Assembly: GCF_001188955.3 (NCBI RefSeq)
Contig: NZ_JPRF03000025.1
Location: 51,871 to 115,870, forward strand
Length of the DNA: 64,000 nucleotides
From: Kitasatospora aureofaciens
GTDB lineage: Bacteria > Actinomycetota > Actinomycetes > Streptomycetales > Streptomycetaceae
Direction of reading: 5' to 3'
The translations under genes and the position numbers were made by a program. This document shows positions 50,666 through 59,641 of the stretch, one piece after another (position 1 is the stretch's first letter; each line of letters opens with the position of its first letter). A model generated the notes under the pieces. That model saw only the letters and a program-made list of their open reading frames with translations, ran no database searches and had not been told where the DNA came from.

Positions 50666-51253
50666 TCAGGCCTTCCACCGCGGGTCGCGCCCGGAGGCGG
50701 CCAGCGCCCGCTCCCACGCCGAGGCGTCGTCCGGCACGGAAACCGTCTCCGCGAACCCCGCGTACTGCCGGTACAGTTCGGCGTTCTCCTCGACGATCTC
50801 CCTGACCAGCAGGGCGAGTTCGTCGTCGACCTCGATCTCCGCGCCGACCGCCCGGGCCACGTCCCAGCCGTGCAGCACCAGTTCGATGATCAGCATCCGG
50901 GCGATCCCCACCGCCGGGACGGGCGACCCGCCGAGGTCGACGTCCCCCTCCCAGGCGGCCGGCTCGCCCCAGGCCGCCACCGCGCGCTCCAGCTGGGCCG
51001 CGTACGCGGAGCGCCAGTCGGCGTCCGCCGTGAAGTCCCTCGCGACCAGTTCCCCGGGCAGCTCGGTGCGCCGGGCCCGGTGCTCCAGGCCGTGCGAGGT
51101 GTAGAGCACCCAGTGGTTGATCAGCGCCCGGGTGTCGAACTCCCCGCAGGGCGTCGGAGCGTCCAGCGGCTGCCCGGCCGGGACTGCGGCGGCGACACCG
51201 GAGGCAGCGGCGGCGGCACGGGCGAGGAACGGGTGCATCGGGTGAACGTTCAT
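50666..51253 (-). CDS. TIGR03086-type metal-binding (DinB/mycothiol-dependent) protein
   Basis: 195 aa from ATG 51253. Four-helix DinB-like pattern: TPCGEFDTRALINHWVLYTSHGLEHRARR (His ligands), DVDLGGSPVPAVGIARMLIIELVLHGWDVARAVGAEIEVDDELALLVREIV. Members resemble the maleylpyruvate isomerase/mycothiol-S-transferase family. Substrate unknown. Divergent from the AraC gene, with 86 bp between. Confidence 0.88.
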   Translation of the reverse strand: MNVHPMHPFLARAAAAASGVAAAVPAGQPLDAPTPCGEFDTRALINHWVLYTSHGLEHRARRTELPGELVARDFTADADWRSAYAAQLERAVAAWGEPAAWEGDVDLGGSPVPAVGIARMLIIELVLHGWDVARAVGAEIEVDDELALLVREIVEENAELYRQYAGFAETVSVPDDASAWERALAASGRDPRWKA

Positions 51254-51339
51254 GCCCGGATCCTGCCCGGGGCCCTGCCACGAGGTCTTGAACAAACGCG
51301 ACAGGAGCCGTCCGGGCCGGCGCGATTAGCCTGGCCGCC

Positions 51340-52128
51340 ATGGACTCTCCCGAACCCGACCGCTGCCGTGGCGTGCTCCACCCGGCCCACGCCGCCGAAC
51401 TGATCAGCGTCGAACGGCTCGTCCCCGCAGCCGAGGTCGCGCGGTTCGTGGAGTTCTACTGGCTCGTCCGCTGGGACCTGACCGGCCACCCGCCGTACGA
51501 GCAGAAGGTGTTGGCCCACCCGAACGTCCACCTCGTCTTCGAGGCCCCTCGGGCGCGCGTCTACGGGGTGGACCGTGCGCTGTTCGTCCGCCGGCTGGAG
51601 GGCACCGGGCACGTGCTCGGGGTGAAGTTCCGCCCCGGCGCCTTCCGGCCCTTCGCCGGGCACCCGGTGGGCGACCTCGCCGACCGGTCCGTCCCCGCCG
51701 CCGACTACTTCGGGCCCGAGGTGGACCGGATCAACGCCCGGATCCTCGACGAGCCGACGGCCGAACGGGTCGACGAATTCCTCCGCCCCCGTCTGCCCGC
51801 GCCCGACCCGGTGGCCGAGGAGGTCGCCGCCATGGTGGAGCGGATCACCGGCTCCCCGGACCTGTGCCGGGTGGACGAGCTGGCCCGCGAGCTGGGCGTG
51901 TCCGTCCGCAGCCTCCAGCGGCTGTTCGCCGAGTACGTCGGCGCCTCGCCCAAGTGGGTGCTGCGGCGCGCCCGGCTGCACGAGGCCGCCGAACGCGCCG
52001 CGAACGAGGGAAAGCTGGACCTGGCCGCGCTCGCCGTGGAACTCGGCTACGCCGACCAGGCCCACCTCACCCGGGACTTCACCGCAGCGGTCGGCGTATC
52101 CCCGGCCCGCTACGCGGGTTCGACGTGA
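51340..52128 (+). CDS. AraC-family transcriptional regulator
   Basis: 262 aa. N-terminal DUF6597-like ligand domain (VARFVEFYWLVRWDLTGHPPYEQKVLAHPNVHLVFE... VLGVKFRPGAFRPFAGHPVGDLADRSVPA). The C-terminal pair of HTHs is CRVDELARELGVSVRSLQRLFAEYVGASPKWVLRRARLHEAAERAANEGKLDLAALAVELGYADQAHLTRDFTAAVGVSPARYA. TAGCCT lies 8 nt before the ATG with no ribosome site, so the mRNA may be leaderless. Its 3' end is one bp from the convergent VC0807-like gene. Confidence 0.93.
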   Translation: MDSPEPDRCRGVLHPAHAAELISVERLVPAAEVARFVEFYWLVRWDLTGHPPYEQKVLAHPNVHLVFEAPRARVYGVDRALFVRRLEGTGHVLGVKFRPGAFRPFAGHPVGDLADRSVPAADYFGPEVDRINARILDEPTAERVDEFLRPRLPAPDPVAEEVAAMVERITGSPDLCRVDELARELGVSVRSLQRLFAEYVGASPKWVLRRARLHEAAERAANEGKLDLAALAVELGYADQAHLTRDFTAAVGVSPARYAGST

Positions 52129-52129
52129 A

Positions 52130-52819
52130 TCAAGCCGCCGCCGCAGCCGCCGCTTCGGCGGCGGCCCGGCCCCGGGCACTGGCCCGCTTGGCGTAGGTCA
52201 TCGTCCAGTACACCAGCCCGCCGATCACCACGTACGGGAGGATGTTGTTGATCGTCACCACCGTGCCGTGCGAAAGCGTGTAGACGAACACGATCCGCAG
52301 CGCGGCCTCCAGCACGAACGCGACGCCCCACACGAGGGTCAGGTTGCGCTGGACCTTGCGGAAGCCCTCGTACTGCCACATCGAGTTCCACCAGGAGATC
52401 ATCTCCGGGGTGCCGTCGGTGGCGAACTTGCGGCCGAAGTAGAACATGATGGGCTTCGGCGCGGCCAGCGAGGCCAGGTAGAGCACGCCGAGCAGGCCGG
52501 AGACGAAGGAGTCCTTGGCCAGCAGCATCTTCGGGTCGGTCGGGCCGACCAGCGCGACGACCAGACTCAGCGCCACGAAGACCAGCGAGACGACGGCGAA
52601 CTCGTCGATCCGGCGGTGCCAGGCCAGATAGATCACGGTGTCGACCAGCGGCCCGAGGCCGGAGGCCAGGATGGCGGTGGACTCGCTGTAGCCGTGGTCG
52701 TGCAGCTGGTTGTAGATCATGATCGGCGCGACCACGTTGAACGCGATGCTGATCAGCCAGCCGAGCGCGGCGGCCTTCCCCTTGCGGGCGGGAGCGGTCG
52801 GAGCTACCGCAGTTGACAT
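52130..52819 (-). CDS. VC0807-family membrane protein
   Basis: 229 aa. About six hydrophobic segments (ALGWLISIAFNVVAPIMIYNQL, AILASGLGPLVDTVIYLAWH, FAVVSLVFVALSLVVALVG, FVSGLLGVLYLASLA, ... WGVAFVLEAALRIVFVYTL, ILPYVVIGGLVYWTMTYAKRA). The family shows the HDHGYSESTAILASGLGPLVDT and PKPIMFYFGRKFATDG pattern. Function unknown. Upstream 104 bp separate it from the siderophore-binding lipoprotein stop. Confidence 0.88.
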   Translation of the reverse strand: MSTAVAPTAPARKGKAAALGWLISIAFNVVAPIMIYNQLHDHGYSESTAILASGLGPLVDTVIYLAWHRRIDEFAVVSLVFVALSLVVALVGPTDPKMLLAKDSFVSGLLGVLYLASLAAPKPIMFYFGRKFATDGTPEMISWWNSMWQYEGFRKVQRNLTLVWGVAFVLEAALRIVFVYTLSHGTVVTINNILPYVVIGGLVYWTMTYAKRASARGRAAAEAAAAAAA

Positions 52820-52923
52820 GGTGTTGTCCCCCGGGACGATTGTTGTGATTGGCGGCTCATTGTGGCGGAATCGACGCTCCACTGCACAACTCCCGGCGAG
52901 TCGACAAGTCGTCAGTAGGCCGA

Positions 52924-53907
52924 CTACGCCCCGAGGAAGCGCTGCAGCTCGTCCAGCATGAAGTTGGCGGCGGTGTACCCGATCCCCTGGAACCACAGCT
53001 GGTCGTCCACCGGGAACGCCCGGTGCGCCTTGACCGCGCCGAGCGCCTGCCACCCCGGGCTCGCCAGCGCCGCGTCGGTGCCCGCCTTCGCCGGGTCGCC
53101 GTACGTCGCGTACAGCAGAAGGTCGCCGTCGGCCTTGGCGATCTGGTCCAGCGGGACCTCGAAGTCCGACTGGTCGACGTTCTGCGCGTCCGGCCGCCCT
53201 ACCTCGGCGTCGGTGAGCACGATCCCCGGGAAGCTCTGCCGCCCGAAGAGCCGGATCCCGCCGCCCTCGACGAACCGCACCAGGCTCACCCGGTGCCCCG
53301 ACAGCTTCGCCGCCGACAGCGCCTGCACCACCTGACCGGCGTGCTTCTGGTACGCGGCGACGAAGGCCCCCGCGGCGGCCACCCGGCCCAACGCCTGGGC
53401 GTGCAGCTGGAAGTTCGCCTTCCACGGCGCCCCGGTGGTCTGGGTGAGCACGGTCGGCGCGATCCCGCGCAGCTGCTCGTACCGGTCCCCGTCGCGGCCC
53501 TGGTTGGAGAGGATGAGGTCCGGCCGCAGCGCCCGTACGGCGTCGAGGTCGGGTGCGCCGGCCGGGCCGACCAGCCGGATGCCCGCGGTGCGGGAGGCCG
53601 GCCAGTAGTTGGGGAAGCGGGTGTCGGCGGCCGGGAGCGCGGCGCCGACCGGAGTGACGCCCAGGGTCAGCGCGGAGTCGAGCACGTCGGTGTCCAGGAC
53701 GACCACCCGCTGCGGCTCGCCGGGCACCAGCACCGGCCCGTTCGCGGCGTTCACCGTCACGGGCGGCAGCGGCGTGGGGGAGGGGGACCCGCTCGCCTCG
53801 AAGCCGTCGGGGGTGGGCGGCTGCGAACCCCCGGAGGAGGACGTGCACGCCGTGAGCGCGGCCCCGCCGAGGCCGGCGAGGAACGTACGGCGGGCGATCC
53901 GGGGCAT
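52924..53907 (-). CDS. Iron-siderophore ABC transporter substrate-binding lipoprotein
   Basis: 327 aa. MPRIARRTFLAGLGGAAL carries a twin-arginine-like RRTFL signal and lipobox LTAC. Class III binding protein: VPGEPQRVVVLDTDVLDSALTLGVTPVGAAL, LDAVRALRPDLILSNQGRDGDRYEQLRGIAPTVL, FAVDDQ-type C-lobe with QLWFQGIGYTAANFMLDELQRFL. It binds a ferric siderophore at the outer face of the membrane. Same strand as the three ABC genes, 74 bp after the ATPase, in which no strong operator is visible; likely the last gene of the uptake operon. Confidence 0.92.
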   Translation of the reverse strand: MPRIARRTFLAGLGGAALTACTSSSGGSQPPTPDGFEASGSPSPTPLPPVTVNAANGPVLVPGEPQRVVVLDTDVLDSALTLGVTPVGAALPAADTRFPNYWPASRTAGIRLVGPAGAPDLDAVRALRPDLILSNQGRDGDRYEQLRGIAPTVLTQTTGAPWKANFQLHAQALGRVAAAGAFVAAYQKHAGQVVQALSAAKLSGHRVSLVRFVEGGGIRLFGRQSFPGIVLTDAEVGRPDAQNVDQSDFEVPLDQIAKADGDLLLYATYGDPAKAGTDAALASPGWQALGAVKAHRAFPVDDQLWFQGIGYTAANFMLDELQRFLGA

Positions 53908-53981
53908 CGGCGGGTCCTCGGGTGACGCGGCAACAGGACAGGGGCGCGTCGATTATGTCCGAAATCAGACCTAAAGTGCCG

Positions 53982-54833
53982 CTACGCCTCCGCGGCGTTC
54001 ACGGCGTCCACGGCGTCCACGGCGTCCGCTGCATCCGCTCGCGCCGCCCACGGCGCGCCCGGAACGACCAGCGGGGTGCCCGTCACCGGATCCGGGACCA
54101 CCACGGAGTCCAGCCCGAACACCTCCCGCACCAGCTCTGCCGTCACCACCTCCCCGGGCGCGCCCTCGGCGACCACCCGGCCGTCCCGCATCGCCACCAG
54201 GTGGTCGGCGTACCGGGCGGCCTGGTTGAGGTCGTGCAGCACGGCCACGACCGTCCGGCCGCGCTCCACGTTCAGCCGCCGGACCAGGTCCAGCACCTCC
54301 ACCTGGTGGGCGATGTCCAGGTAGGTGGTCGGCTCGTCCAGCAGCAGGATGTCGGTGCCCTGGGCGAGCGTCATCGCGATCCAGGCGCGCTGGCGCTGGC
54401 CGCCGGACAGCTCGTCCATGCTGCGCTCGGCCAGCTCCGCCGTGGAGGTGCGCTCCAGCGCCTCGGCGACGGCCGCCTCGTCCTCCGGCGACCACTGCTG
54501 CCACCAGCTCTGGTGCGGCTGGCGCCCGCGCGACACCAGGTCCGCCACCGAGATGCCCTCCGGCGCGGTCGGCGACTGCGGCAGCAGGCCCAGCCGCTGG
54601 GCGATCCGCTTGGTCGGGATCCGCGCCAGCTCCTGGCCGTCGAGCAGCACCGCGCCCCGTACGGGCTTCAGCAACCGCCCGAGGGCCCGCAGCAGCGTCG
54701 ACTTGCCGCAGGCGTTCGGGCCGACGATCACCGTCACCCGCCCGTCCGGGATGCTGACGTCCAGCCCCTCGGCGACCGTGCGCGCCTCGTAGGCCAGGGT
54801 GAGGCCCCGGGCCTCCAGGCGGTGTGCGGTCAT
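53982..54833 (-). CDS. Iron-siderophore ABC transporter ATP-binding protein
   Basis: 283 aa. Walker A VGPNACGKSTLLRAL, Q-loop GLLPQSPTAPEGISVADLVSRGR, signature LSGGQRQRAWIAMTLAQ, Walker B ILLLDEPTTYLD, and H-switch VAVLHDLNQAARYAD: a FecE/FhuC-type ATPase. The very C-terminus carries a DAVDAVDAVNAAEA run from 9-bp tandem repeats (53998-54026). Its start overlaps the permease stop by one base. Confidence 0.95.
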   Translation of the reverse strand: MTAHRLEARGLTLAYEARTVAEGLDVSIPDGRVTVIVGPNACGKSTLLRALGRLLKPVRGAVLLDGQELARIPTKRIAQRLGLLPQSPTAPEGISVADLVSRGRQPHQSWWQQWSPEDEAAVAEALERTSTAELAERSMDELSGGQRQRAWIAMTLAQGTDILLLDEPTTYLDIAHQVEVLDLVRRLNVERGRTVVAVLHDLNQAARYADHLVAMRDGRVVAEGAPGEVVTAELVREVFGLDSVVVPDPVTGTPLVVPGAPWAARADAADAVDAVDAVNAAEA

Positions 54834-55879
54834 CAGGAGCCTCCACGGCGGGATCGGATCAACAGCCACATCAGGTACGGCGCGCCGACCATGCCGGTCA
54901 CCACGCCCACCGGCAGCTCGGTCGGGGCGAGCAGGCGCCGGGCGATCAGGTCGGCCACGACCACGACCAGCGCGCCGGTCAGCGCCGAGCAGAACAGCGG
55001 GACCTGCGCCGACCGGGCCAGCCGCAGGGCGATCTGCGGGGCCATCAGCGCCACGAAGTCCACCGGACCGGCGGCGCCCGCCGCGCAGGAGGCCAGCACG
55101 ACGCCCAGCAGCGCCATGCCGAGGCGGATCCGGTCCAGCCGCAGCCCGAGGCCGACGGCGGTCGCGTCGTCGAAGGAGATCGACCGCTGGGCGCGTGCCG
55201 CCCACAGCGCCACCGGTAGGGCCGCCAGCAGCACCCAGGCCAGCCGGCCCGCCTGGTCGTAGCCGGAGCCGTTCAGGCTGCCGGTCATCCAGACCTTCGC
55301 GGCCTGCGCCTGGAAGCCGTCTCCCTTGGTGAGGAACACCGAGGTCAGCGAGGACAGCGCCACGCTGATCCCGATCCCGATCAGCACGAAGCGCTGCGCG
55401 TGCAGCCCGCGCCGCCAGGCCAGCGCGTACACCAGCAGCCCGGCCACCAGCCCGCCGCCGACCGCCGCGTACGGCGCCTGCCCGGTCGAGCCGACCACGC
55501 CGTACGCCATCAGCCCGACCACCGTCGCGGTCGCGCCCCAGGTCACGCCCACCACGTCGGGGCTGGCCAGCGGGTTGCGGGCGACGGTCTGGACCAGCGC
55601 CCCGGCCAGCCCGAGCGCCGCGCCGACCAGCAGCCCGACCACCACCCGCGGCAGCCGGAACTCCCCGACCACCAGTTCGTCCGGACTCGGCTGCCCGAGC
55701 ACCACCTTGACCACCTCGCCCGGCGAGACGGTCGACTCGCCCAGGCACAGCGAGGCGACCACGGTCACGGTGAGCGCGAGCAGCAGCCCGACGGCGGCGA
55801 GCGCCGAGCGCCGGTGGAGCAGGAAGGAGGCGCGCCCCGCCCGGACGACGGAGTACCCGCGCAGGGCGACGGTGGTCAT
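54833..55879 (-). CDS. FecCD-family iron-siderophore permease
   Basis: 348 aa with about ten membrane segments. FecCD signatures: VGEFRLPRVVVGLLVGAALGLAGALVQTVARNPLASPDVVGVTWGA and RSISFDDATAVGLGLRLDRIRLGMALLGVVLASCAAGAAGPVDFVALMAPQIALRLA (coupling helix). One half of the permease heterodimer; overlaps both neighbours by 1-4 bp. Confidence 0.94.
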   Translation of the reverse strand: MTTVALRGYSVVRAGRASFLLHRRSALAAVGLLLALTVTVVASLCLGESTVSPGEVVKVVLGQPSPDELVVGEFRLPRVVVGLLVGAALGLAGALVQTVARNPLASPDVVGVTWGATATVVGLMAYGVVGSTGQAPYAAVGGGLVAGLLVYALAWRRGLHAQRFVLIGIGISVALSSLTSVFLTKGDGFQAQAAKVWMTGSLNGSGYDQAGRLAWVLLAALPVALWAARAQRSISFDDATAVGLGLRLDRIRLGMALLGVVLASCAAGAAGPVDFVALMAPQIALRLARSAQVPLFCSALTGALVVVVADLIARRLLAPTELPVGVVTGMVGAPYLMWLLIRSRRGGS

Positions 55880-56907
55880 GCCGCCACCACCTTGCGGCGC
55901 CGGACCAGGGTGACCAGCACCGGCACGCCCACCAGGGCCGTCATCACGCCGGCCGGGACCTCCGAGGGCGGGAACAGCACCCGACCGAGGGTGTCGGCGA
56001 GCAGCAGCAGGGCCGGGCCGAGGACGGCGGAGAAGGCGAGGACCCAGCGGTGGTCGGCGCCGGCCACGGCCCGGGCGGCGTGCGGGACGGCGAGGCCGAT
56101 GAAGGCGATCGGGCCGGCCGCCGCGACCGCCGATCCGGTCAGCACGGTGGCGCCGAGCGCGCCGACCGCCCGGACCGCGCCGGTCCTCGCCCCCAGGCCC
56201 CTGGCGGTGTCCTCGCCCAGCGCCAGCGCGTCCAGCCCGCGGGCCACCGCCACCACCAGCAGGGTGCCGACGGCCAGGAAGGGCAGCAGCTGCCAGGCCA
56301 CGTCCGCCGTCCGGCCGGAGAGCGAGCCGACGTGCCAGAACCGGAACTGGTCCATGGTGGCCGCGTCGGTGGTGAGCACCAGGGTGTTGAGCGAGGCGAT
56401 GAAGGCGGACATCGCCGAGCCGGCCAGCGCCAGTTTGATCGGCGTGGCCCCGCCCCGGCCGCGCCCGGCCAGGCCGTACACCAGCACGGTGGCGACCACG
56501 GCGCCCGCGAAGCCGAACCAGACGTACCCGGTGAGGGTGGAGACCCCGAAGCCGGAGACGGCGACCACCACGCCCGCCGCCGCGCCCTGCGAGACGCCGA
56601 GGATGCCCGGGTCGGCGATCGGATTGCGGGTCAGGCCCTGCATCACGGCTCCTGCCAGACCGAGCGCCGCACCGACGGCCAGCCCGACGACCGTGCGCGG
56701 CACCCGCAGCTCGCGGATCACCACCGCGTCGGCGGAGTCCCCGCCGTGCAGCAGCGCGCCGACGGTCCCGGAGAGCGGCACGTTGCGGCTGCCCACCGCC
56801 AGGCTCAGCAGCACCGCGACGGCCAGGACGGCCAGCGCGGCGGCGAGCCACAGGATTCGGTGACGGGGTGTCCGCCGCTTGCCCGGTGGTGCGGTGGTGT
56901 CGGTCAT
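55876..56907 (-). CDS. FecCD-family iron-siderophore permease
   Basis: 343 aa, first gene of the operon. IRELRVPRTVVGLAVGAALGLAGAVMQGLTRNPIADPGILGVSQGAAAGVV and GPIAFIGLAVPHAARAVAG are the conserved blocks. Its ATG (56907) is 17 bp downstream of an iron box, so the operon should be switched on under iron limitation. Confidence 0.94.
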   Translation of the reverse strand: MTDTTAPPGKRRTPRHRILWLAAALAVLAVAVLLSLAVGSRNVPLSGTVGALLHGGDSADAVVIRELRVPRTVVGLAVGAALGLAGAVMQGLTRNPIADPGILGVSQGAAAGVVVAVSGFGVSTLTGYVWFGFAGAVVATVLVYGLAGRGRGGATPIKLALAGSAMSAFIASLNTLVLTTDAATMDQFRFWHVGSLSGRTADVAWQLLPFLAVGTLLVVAVARGLDALALGEDTARGLGARTGAVRAVGALGATVLTGSAVAAAGPIAFIGLAVPHAARAVAGADHRWVLAFSAVLGPALLLLADTLGRVLFPPSEVPAGVMTALVGVPVLVTLVRRRKVVAA

Positions 56908-56923
56908 GAGGCCTCTCCGCGGA

Positions 56924-56943
56924 AACTCAGGTAAACCTAAGTT
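56924..56943. promoter_or_regulatory. DmdR/IdeR-type iron box
   Basis: AACTCAGGTAAACCTAAGTT: 9-nt arms matching 8 of 9 around AA, and close to the TTAGGTTAGGCTAACCTAA iron-box pattern. It sits 17-36 nt before the permease start. Confidence 0.82.
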
Positions 56944-57005
56944 CCCCCTCCGAGGCGGGGCAAATCGCCTCGTCGTGGCCGGTGACCCTTCGGTAGCCTG
57001 ACGGC

Positions 57006-57632
57006 ATGCCTGCGACCTCGCCCGCCCCGCTCACCGTCGGCTTCGACCTCGACATGACGCTGCTGGACACCCGGCCGGGCATCCACGCCACCTACCGGGC
57101 GCTCTCCGCCGAGACCGGCACCCACATCGACGCGGACCTGGTGGTCACCCGGCTCGGCCCGCCGCTGCTGGACGAGATCCGCAACTGGTTCCCGGAGGCC
57201 GAGGTGGAGCGGGCCGTGAACCGCTACCGCGAGCTCTACCGGGACCACGCCTTCGCCCCGACCGTGCCGCTGCCCGGCGCCCGCGCCGCCGTCGAGGCGG
57301 TCCGCGCCCACGGCGGCCGGGTCGCGGTGATCACCGGCAAGTACGAGCCCAACGCCCGCCTCCACCTGGAGCACGCCGGGCTGGAGGCCGACACCGTGAT
57401 CGGCGACCTGTGGGCGGAGACCAAGGGCGAGGCGCTGCGGGCGAACGGCGCGAGCATCTACGTCGGCGATCACCTCGGCGACATCGTGGGCGCCCGGCAC
57501 GCGGAGGCCGTCGCGGTCGCCGTGGCCACCGGCCCGTACGGCGCGGACGAACTGCGCGCGGCCGGGGCGGACGTGGTGCTGGCCGACCTCACCCGTTTCC
57601 CCGAGTGGCTCGACCGGCACCTCGCCGGTTAG
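57006..57632 (+). CDS. HAD-superfamily phosphatase
   Basis: 208 aa. HAD motifs: VGFDLDMTLLDTRPGI (DxDxT), VAVITGKYEPNA (motif II Thr), TKGEALRANGASIYVGDHLGDIVGARHA (motif III Lys and acidic motif IV). Cap-type C1, similar to phosphoglycolate/pyrophosphatase-like HADs. TAGCCT lies 6 nt before the ATG and suggests a leaderless transcript. Divergent from the iron-uptake operon; substrate unknown. Confidence 0.9.
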   Translation: MPATSPAPLTVGFDLDMTLLDTRPGIHATYRALSAETGTHIDADLVVTRLGPPLLDEIRNWFPEAEVERAVNRYRELYRDHAFAPTVPLPGARAAVEAVRAHGGRVAVITGKYEPNARLHLEHAGLEADTVIGDLWAETKGEALRANGASIYVGDHLGDIVGARHAEAVAVAVATGPYGADELRAAGADVVLADLTRFPEWLDRHLAG

Positions 57633-57877
57633 GCCCGGGCGGGCTGCTGGGGCTCCAGCCGGCGGCGCTGCGCCCGGGCGTTCAGGAACAACCCGGTCAG
57701 CGCGGCCAGGAAACCGGCCGGCATCAGCATGCTCAGCCAGTACATGGCCGTCGGCAGCGGTGTCAGGTGCAGGAACAGCGGGACGAAGGTGACCAGGGTG
57801 GCGAGCGCGCCCAGGGCGAAGACGACCGCTCCGGCCTTGACGTACACGTCGCCGGGATCGGCGCTCTGGCTGCTCAC
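57629..57877 (-). CDS. Small two-span membrane protein
   Basis: 82 aa. Two hydrophobic segments (AGAVVFALGALATLVTFVPLFLHL and YWLSMLMPAGFLAALTGLFLNA) and a basic C-terminus. Overlaps the convergent HAD gene by 4 bp. Function unknown. Confidence 0.7.
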   Translation of the reverse strand: MSSQSADPGDVYVKAGAVVFALGALATLVTFVPLFLHLTPLPTAMYWLSMLMPAGFLAALTGLFLNARAQRRRLEPQQPARA

Positions 57878-58380
57878 GTCCGCTCACTCCCTCGGGCTGC
57901 GCCGGGCCGCCCGCCGCGGGCCCCGGTCTGCGCCGTCCAGTCTGGCAGAACGCCCGGCGCGGCGGCCCACCGGAGCGGCTCGGTCACGTTGCGCAGTTTC
58001 CCGGCAGCGATGCGTTTTGATCCCTGCTGGGCGGGGGTATGCACGGGGTGCCGAGGGGCGCTACAGGTGCGTCCCGTGTCCTCAGACCCGGGGGTGTGAG
58101 CCGATGGACAGCGCAGAACCGCGCCCCGGCCGTGCCAGTGCCGGGTCGCCCGCGGCGGCGAGATCCCCGCGCTCCCGTCACCCCTGGCGGGCCTCGGAAC
58201 GCGGAACCCTCATCGCGGAACGCGGATGAGGCAGTGACGGGCCGTTAGTCTGCTCCTGGCAACGCGCCGACCGTGAGCGCCCGCGGGCGCCGAGTCGAGG
58301 TCGGCCGTCCTTCTTCCACCCCATCCAGTGATCCCCGGCCAGGTCCGGGATCCCTCACACCCATTCGAGGACTGTTCGAG
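57878..58380. other. Intergenic region and leader of the cold-shock-domain gene
   Basis: 503 bp. TAGTCT near 58246 may be the -10 of the promoter, giving about 130 nt of leader. A CTCATC/GATGAG hairpin lies around 58210-58232. A 41-codon open frame (58104-58229, starting MDSAEPRPGRASAG) is present but is low-complexity and not convincing. Nothing else seen. Confidence 0.4.
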
Positions 58381-58764
58381 ATGCCCACCGGCCAGGTCAA
58401 GTGGTTCAACGAGACGAAGGGCTTCGGCTTCCTGTCGCGCGACGACGGTGGCGACGTCTTCGTCCACACCAAGGCGCTGCCCGCCGGTGTCACCGTGCTG
58501 AAGCCGGGCCAACGGGTCGAGTTCGGCGTGGTCGCAGGCCACCGCGGGGACCAGGCGATGGCCGTGCAGCTGCTGGACGCACTGCCCTCGGTGGCCGCCG
58601 CCCAGCGCCGGAGCGCCGACGACATGGCGCCGATCGTCCAGGACCTGATCACCACCCTGGACGCGGTGCTGCCCGGTCTCCAGCGCGGGCGCTACCCGGC
58701 CAAGCCGACCGGCCAGAAGCTGGCCGGCCTGCTGCGCGCGGTGGCCGACCAGTTCGACGTCTGA
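58381..58764 (+). CDS. Cold-shock-domain protein with C-terminal extension
   Basis: 127 aa. Residues 1-65 are a CspA-type OB fold (QVKWFNETKGFGFLSRDDGGDVFVHTKALPAG, RNP motifs KGFGFLS and VFVHTKAL). About 60 extra residues follow, including DDMAPIVQDLITTLDAVLPGLQRGRYPAKPTGQKLAGLLRAVADQFDV. This longer type is a common actinobacterial variant located next to the mqn genes. Probable RNA-binding protein. Confidence 0.93.
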   Translation: MPTGQVKWFNETKGFGFLSRDDGGDVFVHTKALPAGVTVLKPGQRVEFGVVAGHRGDQAMAVQLLDALPSVAAAQRRSADDMAPIVQDLITTLDAVLPGLQRGRYPAKPTGQKLAGLLRAVADQFDV

Positions 58765-58783
58765 GTCCGGGGATTCACGGGCC

Positions 58784-59641
58784 CTACGACGGGAACGCGA
58801 GCGCACCCGGGTCGAGCGGGGGGACCAGCCCCTCCTCGGCGGCCCGGGTGAGCAGCGCGTGGACGGCTCCGTAGCCCTCCTCGCCGAGGTCGGCGGTGAA
58901 CTCGTTCACGTACAGCCCGATGTGCTGGTCGGCGACGGCCGGGTCCATCTCCTGGGCGTGCGCCAGCACGTACTCCCGGCTGGCCGAGGGGTCCGCCCAG
59001 GCCTGCCGGACGGAGGTGCGGATCGTCTCGGCCAGCTCGCGCAGCCGCCCGGCGCCCAGCGAGCGCCGGGCGACGATCGCGCCCAGCGGGATCGGCAGGC
59101 CGGTCTCAGCTTCCCAGGCCTCGCCCATGTCGGCCAGGCTGTGCAGGCCGTACTGCTGGTACGTGAAGCGGGCCTCGTGGATGACCAGGCCGGCGTCCAC
59201 CCGGCCGTCCCGGACGGCGGGCATGATCTCGTGGAACGGCAGGACGACGATCTCGCCGAAGCCCCCCGGCACCGCCCGCGCCGCCCAGAGCCGGAACAGC
59301 AGGTAGGCGGTGGAGCGCTCGGACGGCACCGCGACCGTCTTCCCGGCCAGCTCCGCGGGGGAGCCGACACCCGGCAGGGTGAGCACCAGCGGGCCGCAGC
59401 CGCGCCCGAGCGCGCCGCCGCAGGGCAGCAGGGCGTACTCCTCCAGGACCCAGGGCAGCGCGCCGTAGCTGATCTTCAGCACGTCCAGCTCGCCGCGCTC
59501 GGCCAGGCCGTTGGTGACGTCGATGTCGGCGAAGGTCACCTCGGGGGCGTCCGCCCCGGGGACCTCGCCGTGCGCCCAGGCGTGGAACACGAAGGTGTCG
59601 TTCGGGCAGGGCGAGTACGCGATGCTCAGCCGTTCAGCCAC
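58784..59641 (-). CDS. mqnD: 1,4-dihydroxy-6-naphthoate synthase (futalosine pathway)
   Basis: 285 aa. Periplasmic-binding-protein-like fold with SIAYSPCPNDTFVFHAWAHGEV, DIDVTNGLAERGELDVLKISYGALPW, GKTVAVPSERSTAYLLFRLW, PFHEIMPAVRDGRVDAGLVIHEARFTYQQYGLHSLADMGEAWE. It converts cyclic dehypoxanthinyl futalosine to 1,4-dihydroxy-6-naphthoate in menaquinone synthesis. The ATG overlaps the end of mqnB by 8 bp. Confidence 0.95.
   Translation of the reverse strand: MAERLSIAYSPCPNDTFVFHAWAHGEVPGADAPEVTFADIDVTNGLAERGELDVLKISYGALPWVLEEYALLPCGGALGRGCGPLVLTLPGVGSPAELAGKTVAVPSERSTAYLLFRLWAARAVPGGFGEIVVLPFHEIMPAVRDGRVDAGLVIHEARFTYQQYGLHSLADMGEAWEAETGLPIPLGAIVARRSLGAGRLRELAETIRTSVRQAWADPSASREYVLAHAQEMDPAVADQHIGLYVNEFTADLGEEGYGAVHALLTRAAEEGLVPPLDPGALAFPS

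Noticed and set aside
53908..53981. Second iron box before the siderophore-binding lipoprotein
   Set aside because: A TTAGGT half-site is present on the minus strand but the other half does not match well enough.
58104..58229. 41-codon frame beginning MDSAEPRPGRASAG before the cold-shock-domain gene
   Set aside because: Arg/Ala/Ser low complexity, no ribosome site, and it overlaps the presumed leader; not supported as a gene.
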